A stretch of 64,000 nt of DNA from UBA11524 sp034104265. GTDB taxonomy: Bacteria; Bacillota; Clostridia; Christensenellales; Aristaeellaceae. The notes beneath the pieces are model-generated. The model did no database searches and was not told where the DNA came from. It worked only from the letters and a program-made list of their open reading frames with translations. The stretch lies in the NCBI GenBank assembly GCA_034104265.1, contig JAXEEE010000104.1, forward strand, positions 1 through 64,000, written 5' to 3'. Shown in pieces: positions 50,687 through 59,062 of the stretch (position 1 is the stretch's first letter; every line of letters starts with the position of its first letter). A program made the translations under genes and the position numbers.

Positions 50687-51289
50687 TCACCCCTGGCCCC
50701 AGCGCTGGCGAACCACATCGGCAATCAGCTGGGCGGTGCCCTCCACGCCGAAGCGGGAGGTATCGATCATCAGATCCTTGCCGTCAAAGACGGTTTTCAT
50801 GTCGGGGCAGTATTTCCTGTGGTAGTAGCTGCGGGCCAGATCCATGTTGCGCAGCGTTTTGCGGGCGGTTTTCTCGTCCATGTTCAGGTGCTCCACGCAG
50901 TTGCGCACCCGGGCCTCGTCGGGGGCGTAGAGGTAGACACTGAGCAGGTTGGGGAAATCCCGCAGGATGGAATCCCCGCAGCGGCCCACGATGATGCAGG
51001 ATCCCTTGAGGGCCGCGTCCTGGATGATGCTGCGCTCCACGTCGAAGATCTCGTCGGAGATGCTGTAGCTGGCCAGGCTGATGCGCTCCGGCCGGTGGGG
51101 GAAGAGCGGATACCCGGAGATCTCCTCCGCGTCGCTGACCATGGACAGGCTCTGGCCCATGCGCCTGGCGGCTTCCTCCACAATGTCCCGATCCCAGAAC
51201 TCCACCTCCAGCATGGCGGAGAGCCGCTGGGCAATGGTGCGCCCCAGCGCGCCGAACTGCCGGGAAATGGCAATCACATAATGCTCCAT
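50687..51289 (-). CDS. Cytidylate-kinase-like P-loop protein
   Basis: The 200-residue protein belongs to the cytidylate-kinase-like family (Cmk2): ISRQFGALGRTIAQRLSAML at the N-terminus with a shortened P-loop (SRQFGALGRTIA rather than GxxGxGKS), a CIIVGRCGDSIL strand, and a C-terminal ARSYYHRKYCPDMKTVFDG. It probably phosphorylates a small molecule; CMP is not assured because the P-loop departs from that of Cmk. The start at 51289 has AGGAGG at a good distance. It follows the amino-acid permease by 11 bases, so it is the last gene of that operon. Confidence 0.8.
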   Translation of the reverse strand: MEHYVIAISRQFGALGRTIAQRLSAMLEVEFWDRDIVEEAARRMGQSLSMVSDAEEISGYPLFPHRPERISLASYSISDEIFDVERSIIQDAALKGSCIIVGRCGDSILRDFPNLLSVYLYAPDEARVRNCVEHLNMDEKTARKTLRNMDLARSYYHRKYCPDMKTVFDGKDLMIDTSRFGVEGTAQLIADVVRQRWGQG

Positions 51290-51300
51290 GACCATCCTCC

Positions 51301-52068
51301 TCAGGAGACGGGCAGGGCAGGGGCGCGCTTCATGCGCTTCTGTATGGCCCGCACGACGCAGGACAGGGTGTAGTTGATGATGAAGTAGATCAGCGCCGCC
51401 AGGCCGAAAAGCACGAACACGTCGGAGACGTTGATGGTGCCGGTGCCGTTGTAACGGTTGGCGGAGCTCATGATCTGCTTGGTGCGGGCCATCAGCTCGA
51501 TGACGGCGATGTTGGCCAGGTTGGAGGAATCCTTGATGGTGGTGATGACCTGGCTGAGCAGGGTGGGGATCACGTTGCGGAAGGCCTGGGGCAGGACGAT
51601 GTAGCGCATGATCTGCACCGTGCCGAAGCCCTGGGAGCGCCCAGCCTCAAACTGCCCCTCCGCCACGGAATTCAGCCCGCCCCGGATGATCTCCGCGATC
51701 ACCGAGGAGGTGAACAGGATCAGCGCCACACTGGCCTTGAACAGCAGCTTTACATCCGCCGAGGAGGTCAGGCCGAACATCTTGCGGTTCAGGAAGGCGG
51801 GCGTTGGGCAGAACACCATGCAGATGAAGATCCACAGAAGCAGGGGTGTGTTGCGAAATACCTCAATGTAAATGATGGACAGCCGGCGGAAAAGGCGCGC
51901 CTTGCCCCGGGTAGCGTAGTTGCGCACCAGCGCCAGGACGGAGCTGATCACAATGCCCGCCAGCACCGCGATGAGGGAGATGATCAGCGTGAACATCACG
52001 CCCCGGAGCAGGTACTGGATCAGGGCGGGGTTGCGCAGCATGGACAGACTGGCCTGCAGGTTGCTCAT
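51301..52068 (-). CDS. Polar amino acid ABC transporter permease (second)
   Basis: The 255-residue protein has about five membrane helices and the His/Glu/Gln-type permease signature ASVALILFTSSVIAEIIRGGLNSVAEGQFEAGRSQGFG with the ATPase-docking loop following. Its ATG at 52068 overlaps the stop of the first permease (ATGA). An N-terminal extension in the same frame is antisense of the neighbouring gene region and was excluded. Confidence 0.93.
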   Translation of the reverse strand: MSNLQASLSMLRNPALIQYLLRGVMFTLIISLIAVLAGIVISSVLALVRNYATRGKARLFRRLSIIYIEVFRNTPLLLWIFICMVFCPTPAFLNRKMFGLTSSADVKLLFKASVALILFTSSVIAEIIRGGLNSVAEGQFEAGRSQGFGTVQIMRYIVLPQAFRNVIPTLLSQVITTIKDSSNLANIAVIELMARTKQIMSSANRYNGTGTINVSDVFVLFGLAALIYFIINYTLSCVVRAIQKRMKRAPALPVS

Positions 52069-52787
52069 GCGGGCACCTTCTTTCGGCTGCTCGGACGCAC
52101 CACGGTGCGGCGGTCGCGCAGCTTCAGCCGCTCCTCCCAGCGCCCGGCCAGGCGGGAGAGGGGGAAGCAGATCAGGAAGAACAGCGCGCCGCAGATCAGG
52201 TAGGCCGGGCCGTAGGCGCCGCCGGTGCTGGCCCCGGTGACGAAGCTGTACGTCAGGGAGATCAGGTCGGAGCCGCCGATGATGTACAGGCAGGAGGTGT
52301 TCTTGATCAGGTTGACCACCTGGTTGACCATGGGCGGCAGGATGATCTTGATGCTCTGGGGCAGGATGATCCAGGCCATCTGCCCCACGTAGGAAAAGCC
52401 CTGGGACTGAGCGGCCTCGAACTGCCCTTTGGGGATGGCCTCGATGCCCGCGCGGAACACCTCCGCCATGTACGCGCCGTGGTACACGCCCAGGGCCACA
52501 ATGCCCGCCGGGAGGATGCCGATGCTGTGCCCGGAGAAGGCCAGCGCGTAGTACAGGAAGCAGATCTGCAGAAGCACCGGCGTGTTCTGGATCACCTCCA
52601 CGTAGGCCCGGGCGACGCCACGCAGCAGCCGGGACTTGCCCGTGGCGCACAGGCCGAACACAATGCCCAGCGTCAGCGCCAGCAGGATGGCGAACACCGC
52701 CGTGGCCGCCGTGTTGCGCAGCCCCAGCAGGAACGTGCCCCGGTAGGTCCACACCTTGGCCCAGGCCTCCGCCGAGAAAACGGACAT
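52065..52787 (-). CDS. Polar amino acid ABC transporter permease (first)
   Basis: The 240-residue protein has about five membrane helices and GVYHGAYMAEVFRAGIEAIPKGQFEAAQSQGFS, the amino-acid-permease loop. The ATG at 52787 was chosen for AGGAGG seven bases ahead; the ATG at 52793 is too close to it. It ends with a basic tail and overlaps the second permease gene. Confidence 0.93.
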   Translation of the reverse strand: MSVFSAEAWAKVWTYRGTFLLGLRNTAATAVFAILLALTLGIVFGLCATGKSRLLRGVARAYVEVIQNTPVLLQICFLYYALAFSGHSIGILPAGIVALGVYHGAYMAEVFRAGIEAIPKGQFEAAQSQGFSYVGQMAWIILPQSIKIILPPMVNQVVNLIKNTSCLYIIGGSDLISLTYSFVTGASTGGAYGPAYLICGALFFLICFPLSRLAGRWEERLKLRDRRTVVRPSSRKKVPA

Positions 52788-52880
52788 GGCCATTCCTCCT
52801 CCGCACAAATTGATTGCACCACGGGTGCAAAACGCGTCCAGGGCAGCCGGAGCCACCCTGGACGGAAAGCGTGCAGCGGC

Positions 52881-53708
52881 TTATTCCACGCCGTTGGCGC
52901 TCATCAGCCCGGCGATGGTGCCGTCAGCCAGCCAGGCGGTGATCAGCTCTTCCACATAGGCGGAGAAGCCGGAGCCCTTCACCGTGGCCACGCCGTACTC
53001 CTGGGGCGCGAACTGCGCGTCGATGAAGGAACGGCCTTCGGTCTTGTAGATGGCCAGGATGGACTTGTCCACGGAGAAGGCGTCGATCTCACCGGCGCTC
53101 AGGGCGGTGGAACTGGTGGGATAGTCGTCATACTGCTGGAAGGACACGCCCTCGGTCCAGGTGGCGGGGTCGAAGGTGGATTTGTCGTAGCCGGTACCGT
53201 CCAGCAGACCGGCGGCGATCATGGCCTCCACCACGGAGCGGGCGGAGGTGGAACCGGAGGACACGCCGATCTTCTTGCCCATCAGGTCCGCCAGGGTGGC
53301 GATGCCGGAGGCATCCTCCACCAGCACGGTCACATAGTCGGTGTAGTAGGGGGTGGAGAAGTCCCAGTTCTGCTTGCGCTCCTCGGTGATGGTGAAGGTA
53401 GCCAGCACGCAGTCGATGTCGCCGGAATCCAGCAGCTCGGTGCGGGTGGCGGCGGTCACGGTGGTGAACTCAATATCCACGCCCAGGCTCTCGGCCAGCT
53501 TGCGGGCGATGTCGATCTCCATGCCGGAGTATTCGCCAGTGAGGGTGTCCTGGTAACCGAAGCCCACCACGGCGTTCTTCACGCCCACGCGCAGCACCCC
53601 GCGATCCACAATGGCCTGCACATCGGGCGCAAGCTCCTCGCCCAGGGCGCTGAAGCAGGTCAGCAGCAGGGCCAAGGCCAGCAGAATGCTCACGATTGTC
53701 TTTTTCAT
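52881..53708 (-). CDS. Amino acid ABC transporter substrate-binding protein
   Basis: The 275-residue protein has a signal sequence with a Cys (LLLTCFSALG) and a family 3 binding fold: GVLRVGVKNAVVGFGYQDTLTGEYSGMEIDIARKLAESLG and SGDIDCVLATFTITEERKQNWDFSTPYYTD. TCFS could be a lipobox-like site but lacks the usual residues, so the mode of anchoring is uncertain. Glu/Asp/Gln-type ligands are typical. Third element of the operon in reading order ATPase, binding protein, permeases. Confidence 0.93.
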   Translation of the reverse strand: MKKTIVSILLALALLLTCFSALGEELAPDVQAIVDRGVLRVGVKNAVVGFGYQDTLTGEYSGMEIDIARKLAESLGVDIEFTTVTAATRTELLDSGDIDCVLATFTITEERKQNWDFSTPYYTDYVTVLVEDASGIATLADLMGKKIGVSSGSTSARSVVEAMIAAGLLDGTGYDKSTFDPATWTEGVSFQQYDDYPTSSTALSAGEIDAFSVDKSILAIYKTEGRSFIDAQFAPQEYGVATVKGSGFSAYVEELITAWLADGTIAGLMSANGVE

Positions 53709-53776
53709 GATGATTGCCTCCTTCACATGAATGGATGTATTTCAGGCCTGCCGGGAAAGGCGGGCGGAAAACCGCC

Positions 53777-54502
53777 TTACTTGCGCAGGATCTTGCCCAG
53801 GAACTGCTTCACCCGCTCGTTCTCCGGGTGATCGAAGAAGTGATCCGGCGTGCCCTCCTCGATGATCTGCCCGTCCGCCATGAACACGATCCGATCCGCC
53901 ACCTGCCGGGCAAAGCCCATCTCGTGGGTGACCACCACCATGGTGATCTTTTCCTTCGCCAGGCGGATCATCACGTCCAGCACCTCCTGGATGGTCTCAG
54001 GATCCAGGGCGGAGGTGGGCTCATCAAAGAGGATGATTTTCGTCTGGGAGCACAGGGCCCGGGCGATGGCGATGCGCTGCTGCTGCCCGCCGGAGAGGGT
54101 GGTGGGGTAAACGTGAGCCTTGTCCCGCAGACCCACCACGTCCAGGTAGTGCCAGGCCAGCGCCTCGGCCTCGGCGCGGCTCTTGTGGTGCAGTTTCATG
54201 GGGGCCAGGGTCAGGTTCCGCAGCACGGTCATGTGGGGGTAGAGGTTGAACTGCTGGAACACCATGGACATGTTGTCCCGCACCATTTTGGTTTTGTTGC
54301 GGGATGTCAGCTCCTGTCCGTCGATGTACACATGCCCGCTGCTGGGCTCCTCCAGGAAGTTCATGCAGCGCACCGTGGTGGACTTGCCCGAGCCGGAGGG
54401 CCCGATGATGACCAGCTTCTCGCCCTCCCTGACCTCCAGGTCAACATCCTTGAGCACGTGCAGCTCGCCAAAGTATTTGTTGACCTTCTCCAGTCGGATC
54501 AT
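53777..54502 (-). CDS. glnQ: Polar amino acid ABC transporter ATPase
   Basis: The 241-residue ATPase has Walker A GPSGSGKST (36-44), Q-loop, signature LSGGQQQRIAIARAL (about 135-149), Walker B ILFDEP and H-loop VVTHE. It matches GlnQ/HisP-type ATPases in length and sequence. AAGGAG precedes the ATG. It is the first gene of the operon, behind a folded leader. Confidence 0.95.
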   Translation of the reverse strand: MIRLEKVNKYFGELHVLKDVDLEVREGEKLVIIGPSGSGKSTTVRCMNFLEEPSSGHVYIDGQELTSRNKTKMVRDNMSMVFQQFNLYPHMTVLRNLTLAPMKLHHKSRAEAEALAWHYLDVVGLRDKAHVYPTTLSGGQQQRIAIARALCSQTKIILFDEPTSALDPETIQEVLDVMIRLAKEKITMVVVTHEMGFARQVADRIVFMADGQIIEEGTPDHFFDHPENERVKQFLGKILRK

Positions 54503-54556
54503 GTCCGCACGCTCCTTCCGGCATCAGCCGTATACGCCAAAATGCACAGCGGAGTC

Positions 54557-54640
54557 CACGGCAGCGCTGCCGTGAACCCCGTCGTTCAGCCGTCAATGAA
54601 CAAAGGCGCCTGATCCCACGGGGGGAATCAAGCGCCTTTG
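54557..54640 (-). promoter_or_regulatory. Structured leader of the amino-acid ABC operon
   Basis: Two strong hairpins lie in the roughly 140-base 5' leader: a stem CAAAGGCGC/GCGCCTTTG extended by TGAT/ATCA (54601-54640) right at the predicted RNA 5' end, and a perfect 18-base palindrome CACGGCAGCGCTGCCGTG (54557-54574). Neither is followed by a T run. It may be a regulatory RNA element or a stabilising 5' structure. It is not a T-box. Confidence 0.5.
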
Positions 54641-54649
54641 CATGGATGG

Positions 54650-54678
54650 ATTATAGGGCCGGGCGGGGCGGATGTCAA
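54650..54678 (-). promoter_or_regulatory. Consensus promoter of the amino-acid ABC operon
   Basis: On the minus strand, TTGACA (54678-54673), 17-base spacer, TATAAT (54655-54650). Confidence 0.9.
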
Positions 54679-54746
54679 GGGAAAGGGCGCAGGAAAAACA
54701 ATGCAGTACACGCTTTGTACAATCTGTCCATGGGGGCTGCCGACGC

Positions 54747-54775
54747 TTGCCGAACAGTGCAGGGCATGGTATAAT
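54747..54775 (+). promoter_or_regulatory. Promoter of the SGNH-GH43 operon
   Basis: TTGCCG (54747-54752), 17-base spacer, TATAAT (54770-54775) preceded by TGG. Confidence 0.8.
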
Positions 54776-54849
54776 ATAGGTGACAGCCAAGACGCCGCGT
54801 CAGCCCCACAGGGCATGCGGTACTCTATCGACAAAGGAGAAAATGCCAT

Positions 54850-55599
54850 ATGACCACCATTTTCTGGGCGGGCGATTCCACCGTGAAGCAGAACGGTATC
54901 GAAACCTATCCGCAGACGGGCATCGGACAGGTGTTCGAGCGCTTTGTCCGCCGCTATGAGGTGCAGGTGGAGAATTACGCCGAGAATGGCCGCAGCACCA
55001 AGCAGTTCATCGACGAGGGCCGCCTGGCGGTGATCTATGACCGGATCAGGGAGGGGGACTTCCTGTTCATCCAGTTCGGCCATAACGACGAGAAGATTCA
55101 GGATCCCGCCCGCTACACCGACCCGGACACGGACTTCCCGGTGAACCTGGGCAAGTTCGTCAACGTGGCCCGGAACAAGAAGGCCACGCCGGTGTTCATC
55201 ACGCCCCTGACCCGCTACGGCGGCGATCCGGCGGATGAAATGTACAACCATGTTCGCTGGGCGGAATCCATGCGCCGCACGGCGAAGCAGCTGGACGTGG
55301 CGCTCATTGACCTGACGGCCATGTCCAAGGCGCTGGTGGCGGAAAAGGGTGAGGCGGCCCGCACCACCTACTACATGAACCTGCCTGCCGGGGTGTACCC
55401 CCACTTCCCCCAGGGGCAGCGGGACAACTCCCACCTGCAGCCCGCGGGCGCGCTGGCCTTTGCCGGGCTGATCGCCCAGGGCCTGCACGCGCTGGGCGGC
55501 AAGTACGCCGCGCTGCTCACCGAGGGCTACGACCAGTGGCAGCGGGAAACTGCCAACTTCGGCATTGCCAACTCTGCCGCACAGGAGGTTGAACTGTAA
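54850..55599 (+). CDS. SGNH/GDSL acetylesterase (rhamnogalacturonan acetylesterase-like)
   Basis: The 249-residue enzyme has the SGNH blocks: GDST (8-11, catalytic Ser), the block II Gly in ENGRST, GHND (77-80) and the catalytic D-x-x-H in DNSHL near 197. This is the rhamnogalacturonan acetylesterase/RhgT pattern; it removes acetyl groups from pectin or xylan fragments. There is no signal peptide, so it acts in the cytoplasm on imported oligosaccharides. AAAGGAG precedes the ATG. It is first in a four-gene coupled operon; its stop overlaps the GH43 start (TAATG). Confidence 0.9.
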   Translation: MTTIFWAGDSTVKQNGIETYPQTGIGQVFERFVRRYEVQVENYAENGRSTKQFIDEGRLAVIYDRIREGDFLFIQFGHNDEKIQDPARYTDPDTDFPVNLGKFVNVARNKKATPVFITPLTRYGGDPADEMYNHVRWAESMRRTAKQLDVALIDLTAMSKALVAEKGEAARTTYYMNLPAGVYPHFPQGQRDNSHLQPAGALAFAGLIAQGLHALGGKYAALLTEGYDQWQRETANFGIANSAAQEVEL

Positions 55600-57224
55600 T
55601 GGACAAGCTGTGGTTTGCCGACAACGGCGACGGTACCTACCGCAATCCGGTGATCTTCTGCGACTACTCCGACCCGGACGCCATCCGCGTGGGCGACACC
55701 TACTACATGACCGCCTCCACCTTCAACTACACCCCCGGCCTGCCCATCCTCACCAGCCGTGATCTGGTGAACTGGAAGCTGGTGAACTACGCGCTGAAGA
55801 CCATCCCCGATGGCTACGACGGTGCGCCCCGGCACGCTCAGGGCGTGTGGGCTCCGGCCATCCGCTTCCATGACGGGAAGTTCTACATTTATTATGGTAT
55901 GCCGGACGAGGGCATTTACATGGTGCGCACGGAGGATCCCCTGGGCCAGTGGGAGAAGCCCGTGCTGGTGCTGGCGGGCAAGGGCCTGATCGACTCCTGC
56001 CCCTTCTGGGACGACGACGGCCGGGCATGGGTGGTGCATGGCTATGCCAAGAGCCGCATCGGCTTCAAGAGCTGGCTGGGCATCTTCCCCATGAGCCCGG
56101 ACGGCACCCGCGCCATCGGCGACGATCACCTGCTCTTCGACGGTACGAAGGATCATCCCACCCTGGAGGGCCCCAAGGTCTACAAGCGGGATGGCTGGTA
56201 TTACATCTTCGCCCCGGCGGGCGGCGTGGCCACGGGCTGGCAGGTGGTTATGCGCAGCCGCAGCATCACGGGCCCCTATGAGGATCGCGTGGTGCTCAAG
56301 CAGGGTTCCAGCGTCACCAATGGCCCTCACCAGGGCGCGTGGGTGGATACCCCCGATGGCGAGGACTGGTTCCTGCACTTCCAGAGCCGCGGGCTGTACG
56401 GACGCATCACCCATCTGCAGCCCATGACCTGGGGCGAGGATGGCTGGCCCCGCATGGGCATGGAGGATCCCACGCCCGTGCCGCCGGAGAGCATCAACGC
56501 CGGTGAGGACGCGGGCGAGGCGTCCCTGCGGGCCAATGCGGCGGACTGCGGCATTCCCGTGCAGCAGTGGCGCAAGCCCAGCGCCCCCGAATGTCCCCGG
56601 GTGTCCGAGCAGGCCAGCGACGATTTCCAGCAGGGTCTGGGGCTGCAGTGGCAGTTCATGGGCAACCAGCGGGAGGACTTCTATCAGGTGGGGAACGGAC
56701 GGCTGCGGCTGTTTGCCATCAAGCTGCCTGAGGGCGGCGACCGGCTGTGGCAGTGCCCCCAGGCCCTGACCCAGAAGCTGTGCTGCCCGGCCTTCACCGC
56801 CACGGTGACCATGGACGCCTCCGGGCTGAAGGCGGGCGATGAAGCGGGCCTGGCGCTGGTGGGCGGCCAGTACGCCTTTGCGGCGGTGCGGCGCACGGAT
56901 GCGGGAATGCAGCTGGTCTATGTAGCCAGCGAGGGCAATGACCATCGCGAGACGGTGCTGGCAGAGCTGCCGCTCCATCAGGAGAAGATCACCTTCCGCA
57001 TGACGCTGACCCCCACTGGCTTCGCCCAGGCGGAGACCGTCTTTGCCTGGAGCCTGGACGGGGAGCACTTCGAGCCCATCGGCGAGCCCTTCTCCCCTGC
57101 GCGGCACACCTGGGTGGGCGTGCGGCTGACGCTGTTTGCCATGCCCATGAACGGCGGGGCGGATCAGGGCGGCTATGCGGACTTCGGCGCCTTTGACGTG
57201 CAGCCCCTGGAGGTTCAGCCATGA
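55599..57224 (+). CDS. Glycoside hydrolase family 43 with C-terminal beta-sandwich
   Basis: The 541-residue enzyme has a five-bladed GH43 domain (about 12-310): base Asp in FCDYSDPDAIRVGDTYYMTAST, pKa-modulating Asp in GLIDSCPFWDDDGRAW, acid Glu in LEGPKVYKRDGWYYIF. A beta-sandwich (about 335-535, DDFQQGLGLQWQFMGN) follows, as in xylosidases and arabinofuranosidases of the family. No signal peptide. It would remove arabinose, xylose or galactose from short oligosaccharides in the cytoplasm. It overlaps both neighbours by a few bases. Confidence 0.93.
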   Translation: MDKLWFADNGDGTYRNPVIFCDYSDPDAIRVGDTYYMTASTFNYTPGLPILTSRDLVNWKLVNYALKTIPDGYDGAPRHAQGVWAPAIRFHDGKFYIYYGMPDEGIYMVRTEDPLGQWEKPVLVLAGKGLIDSCPFWDDDGRAWVVHGYAKSRIGFKSWLGIFPMSPDGTRAIGDDHLLFDGTKDHPTLEGPKVYKRDGWYYIFAPAGGVATGWQVVMRSRSITGPYEDRVVLKQGSSVTNGPHQGAWVDTPDGEDWFLHFQSRGLYGRITHLQPMTWGEDGWPRMGMEDPTPVPPESINAGEDAGEASLRANAADCGIPVQQWRKPSAPECPRVSEQASDDFQQGLGLQWQFMGNQREDFYQVGNGRLRLFAIKLPEGGDRLWQCPQALTQKLCCPAFTATVTMDASGLKAGDEAGLALVGGQYAFAAVRRTDAGMQLVYVASEGNDHRETVLAELPLHQEKITFRMTLTPTGFAQAETVFAWSLDGEHFEPIGEPFSPARHTWVGVRLTLFAMPMNGGADQGGYADFGAFDVQPLEVQP

Positions 57225-59062
57225 CCGGCGCGGCGCTGCGGGAGGCCATCCTCCGGGACGACCTGGACACGCTGAAGCGGGAGCTGCCGCTGGAGCCCTC
57301 GCTCATGGACTGGGCGGGGGAGGACGGCATACCCCTGGCGTTCCTGGCGGCCCGGGAGGGCGGCGCGGACATGCTGCGCTACCTGGTGGAATACGGGCTG
57401 CGGGTGAACCTGAACGCCGTGGACGATAAGGGCCGGGATCTGCTCCACTACGCTGCCATGTCCGGCAGCGTGGACAAGTGCCGGTACCTGGTGGAGCGGG
57501 GCGGCATGAATCCCCTGCGGGGCGACAGCAGCCTGGTTACGCCCTTCGACATTGCCCACCGTATGGGCCATGCCGCGCTGGAGGACTACTTTGCCCAGGC
57601 CGTGGGCTTCCCCTGGGAGGAGAGCTACCACAATCCCATCCGGCGGGGGTTCTTCCCGGATCCCTCCATCCTCCGCGTGGGCGAGGACTATTACATGGTG
57701 AACTCCACGTTCATCTTCTTCCCCTGCATTCCCATCAGTCACAGCCGGGATCTGATCCACTGGGAGGTGATCGGCCATGCCATCACCAACCCTGCCTGGG
57801 CGCACCTGGAGGGCCTGGAGGGCGGCCGGGGCTACTGGGCGCCGGATATTTCCTACTGCAACGGGCGATATTACATCTGCGCCACCCTGCGCCTGAACGA
57901 CGTGGGCCCCGTCCGCCGCAGGCAGATGGTGGTCACGGCGGATCGACCCGAGGGCCCCTATTCCGAGCCGGCGTTCTTCGAGGAAGACGGCATCGACCCC
58001 AGCATCTTCCATGATGACGATGGGCGGCACTACATGCTGCTGAACCGGGGCGCGCGGATCTTCGAGATCGACGAAACCGGGACGAAGCGGCTGTCCGACA
58101 CCACGCTTCTGTACTACGGCAGTCACGGGCGTGCGCCGGAGGGGCCACACCTGCTCAAGCATGACGGCTGGTACTATCTCTTTGAGGCGGAGGGCGGCAC
58201 GGGCACGGGCCATCGGGAGACGGTGTCCCGGTCGCGGACGCTCCACGGCGTGTATCAGCCCAGCCCCTACAATCCTGTCATCCGCCAATGGGACGAGCGG
58301 GCGCTGATCCAGCGCTGCGGCCACGCCAAGCCGGTTTCCACGCCGGACGGGCGGTGGTACTTCGTGTACCTGTGCGGCCGGGCGCTGGACGGCCAGTGGA
58401 CGATGCTGGGCCGGGAGACGGCCCTTGACCCCTTCACCTGGACGGCGGACGGCTGGCCGCTGCTGAACGGCGGCGGGGGCGTCAGCACCCAGAACCGCCT
58501 GCCCCTGCCTCCCGCGCCGGTGGAGGCTTCCCGGGTGGACTGGGTATCCCCCCGCCCGCCGGAGGACGGGCAGTTTAGCTGGCATGAGGGCGGCGTGACC
58601 ATCCGCGGGAGCCGCTTCCCCATGACGGACACCCGCTGCCGGAGCCTGCTGCTCCAGCGGCAGACGGCCTTCCGCTGCGGCTTCGGGGCGACGCTGACCG
58701 TGCCGGACGGGGGCGAGGCGGGTATCACCTGCTACTATGACGAGAACTCCTTCCTGACCCTGGGGGTGCGGGAGGGGCGCGTCGAGGCCACGGAGCGCAT
58801 CGGCCTGGAGACCCGCCGCCATGAAACGGCGCTGACGGCACAGCCGGGACAGCGGCTCCGCCTGGCGGTACGGGCGGACGGCCTGACCCGGATTCTGACG
58901 GTGGAGGGAGCGGAGGTCATGACGCTCCATGACGTGACGTATCTGGCGGACGAGGGCGTGCGCCTGGGCAAGCGCTTCACCGGCGCGATGCTGGGCGTGT
59001 ACGCCATCGGCTGCACGGCGGACTTTACGGACCTGCATGATACGGAGGAGGATGAAGCATGA
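57221..59062 (+). CDS. Ankyrin-repeat/GH43 fusion protein
   Basis: The 613-residue protein begins with about three ankyrin repeats (residues 37-125; GRDLLHYAAMSGSVDKCRYLVERGG is a textbook repeat) joined directly to a GH43 domain (about 136-430): base Asp147 in FFPDPSILRVGEDYYMVNST, Asp in DGIDPSIFHDDDG, acid Glu in APEGPHLLKHDGWYYLF. A C-terminal beta-sandwich (about 455-605) follows. No signal peptide. The ATG overlaps the preceding stop (ATGA), and translation continues in a clean frame, so the ankyrin part is genuine, not a mis-joined frame. The repeats may bind a partner enzyme of the same operon. Confidence 0.92.
   Translation: MTGAALREAILRDDLDTLKRELPLEPSLMDWAGEDGIPLAFLAAREGGADMLRYLVEYGLRVNLNAVDDKGRDLLHYAAMSGSVDKCRYLVERGGMNPLRGDSSLVTPFDIAHRMGHAALEDYFAQAVGFPWEESYHNPIRRGFFPDPSILRVGEDYYMVNSTFIFFPCIPISHSRDLIHWEVIGHAITNPAWAHLEGLEGGRGYWAPDISYCNGRYYICATLRLNDVGPVRRRQMVVTADRPEGPYSEPAFFEEDGIDPSIFHDDDGRHYMLLNRGARIFEIDETGTKRLSDTTLLYYGSHGRAPEGPHLLKHDGWYYLFEAEGGTGTGHRETVSRSRTLHGVYQPSPYNPVIRQWDERALIQRCGHAKPVSTPDGRWYFVYLCGRALDGQWTMLGRETALDPFTWTADGWPLLNGGGGVSTQNRLPLPPAPVEASRVDWVSPRPPEDGQFSWHEGGVTIRGSRFPMTDTRCRSLLLQRQTAFRCGFGATLTVPDGGEAGITCYYDENSFLTLGVREGRVEATERIGLETRRHETALTAQPGQRLRLAVRADGLTRILTVEGAEVMTLHDVTYLADEGVRLGKRFTGAMLGVYAIGCTADFTDLHDTEEDEA

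Noticed and set aside
52069..52830. N-terminal extension of the second amino-acid permease frame
   Set aside because: It is an out-of-frame reading of the first permease gene; the ATGA overlap at 52065-52068 gives the real start.
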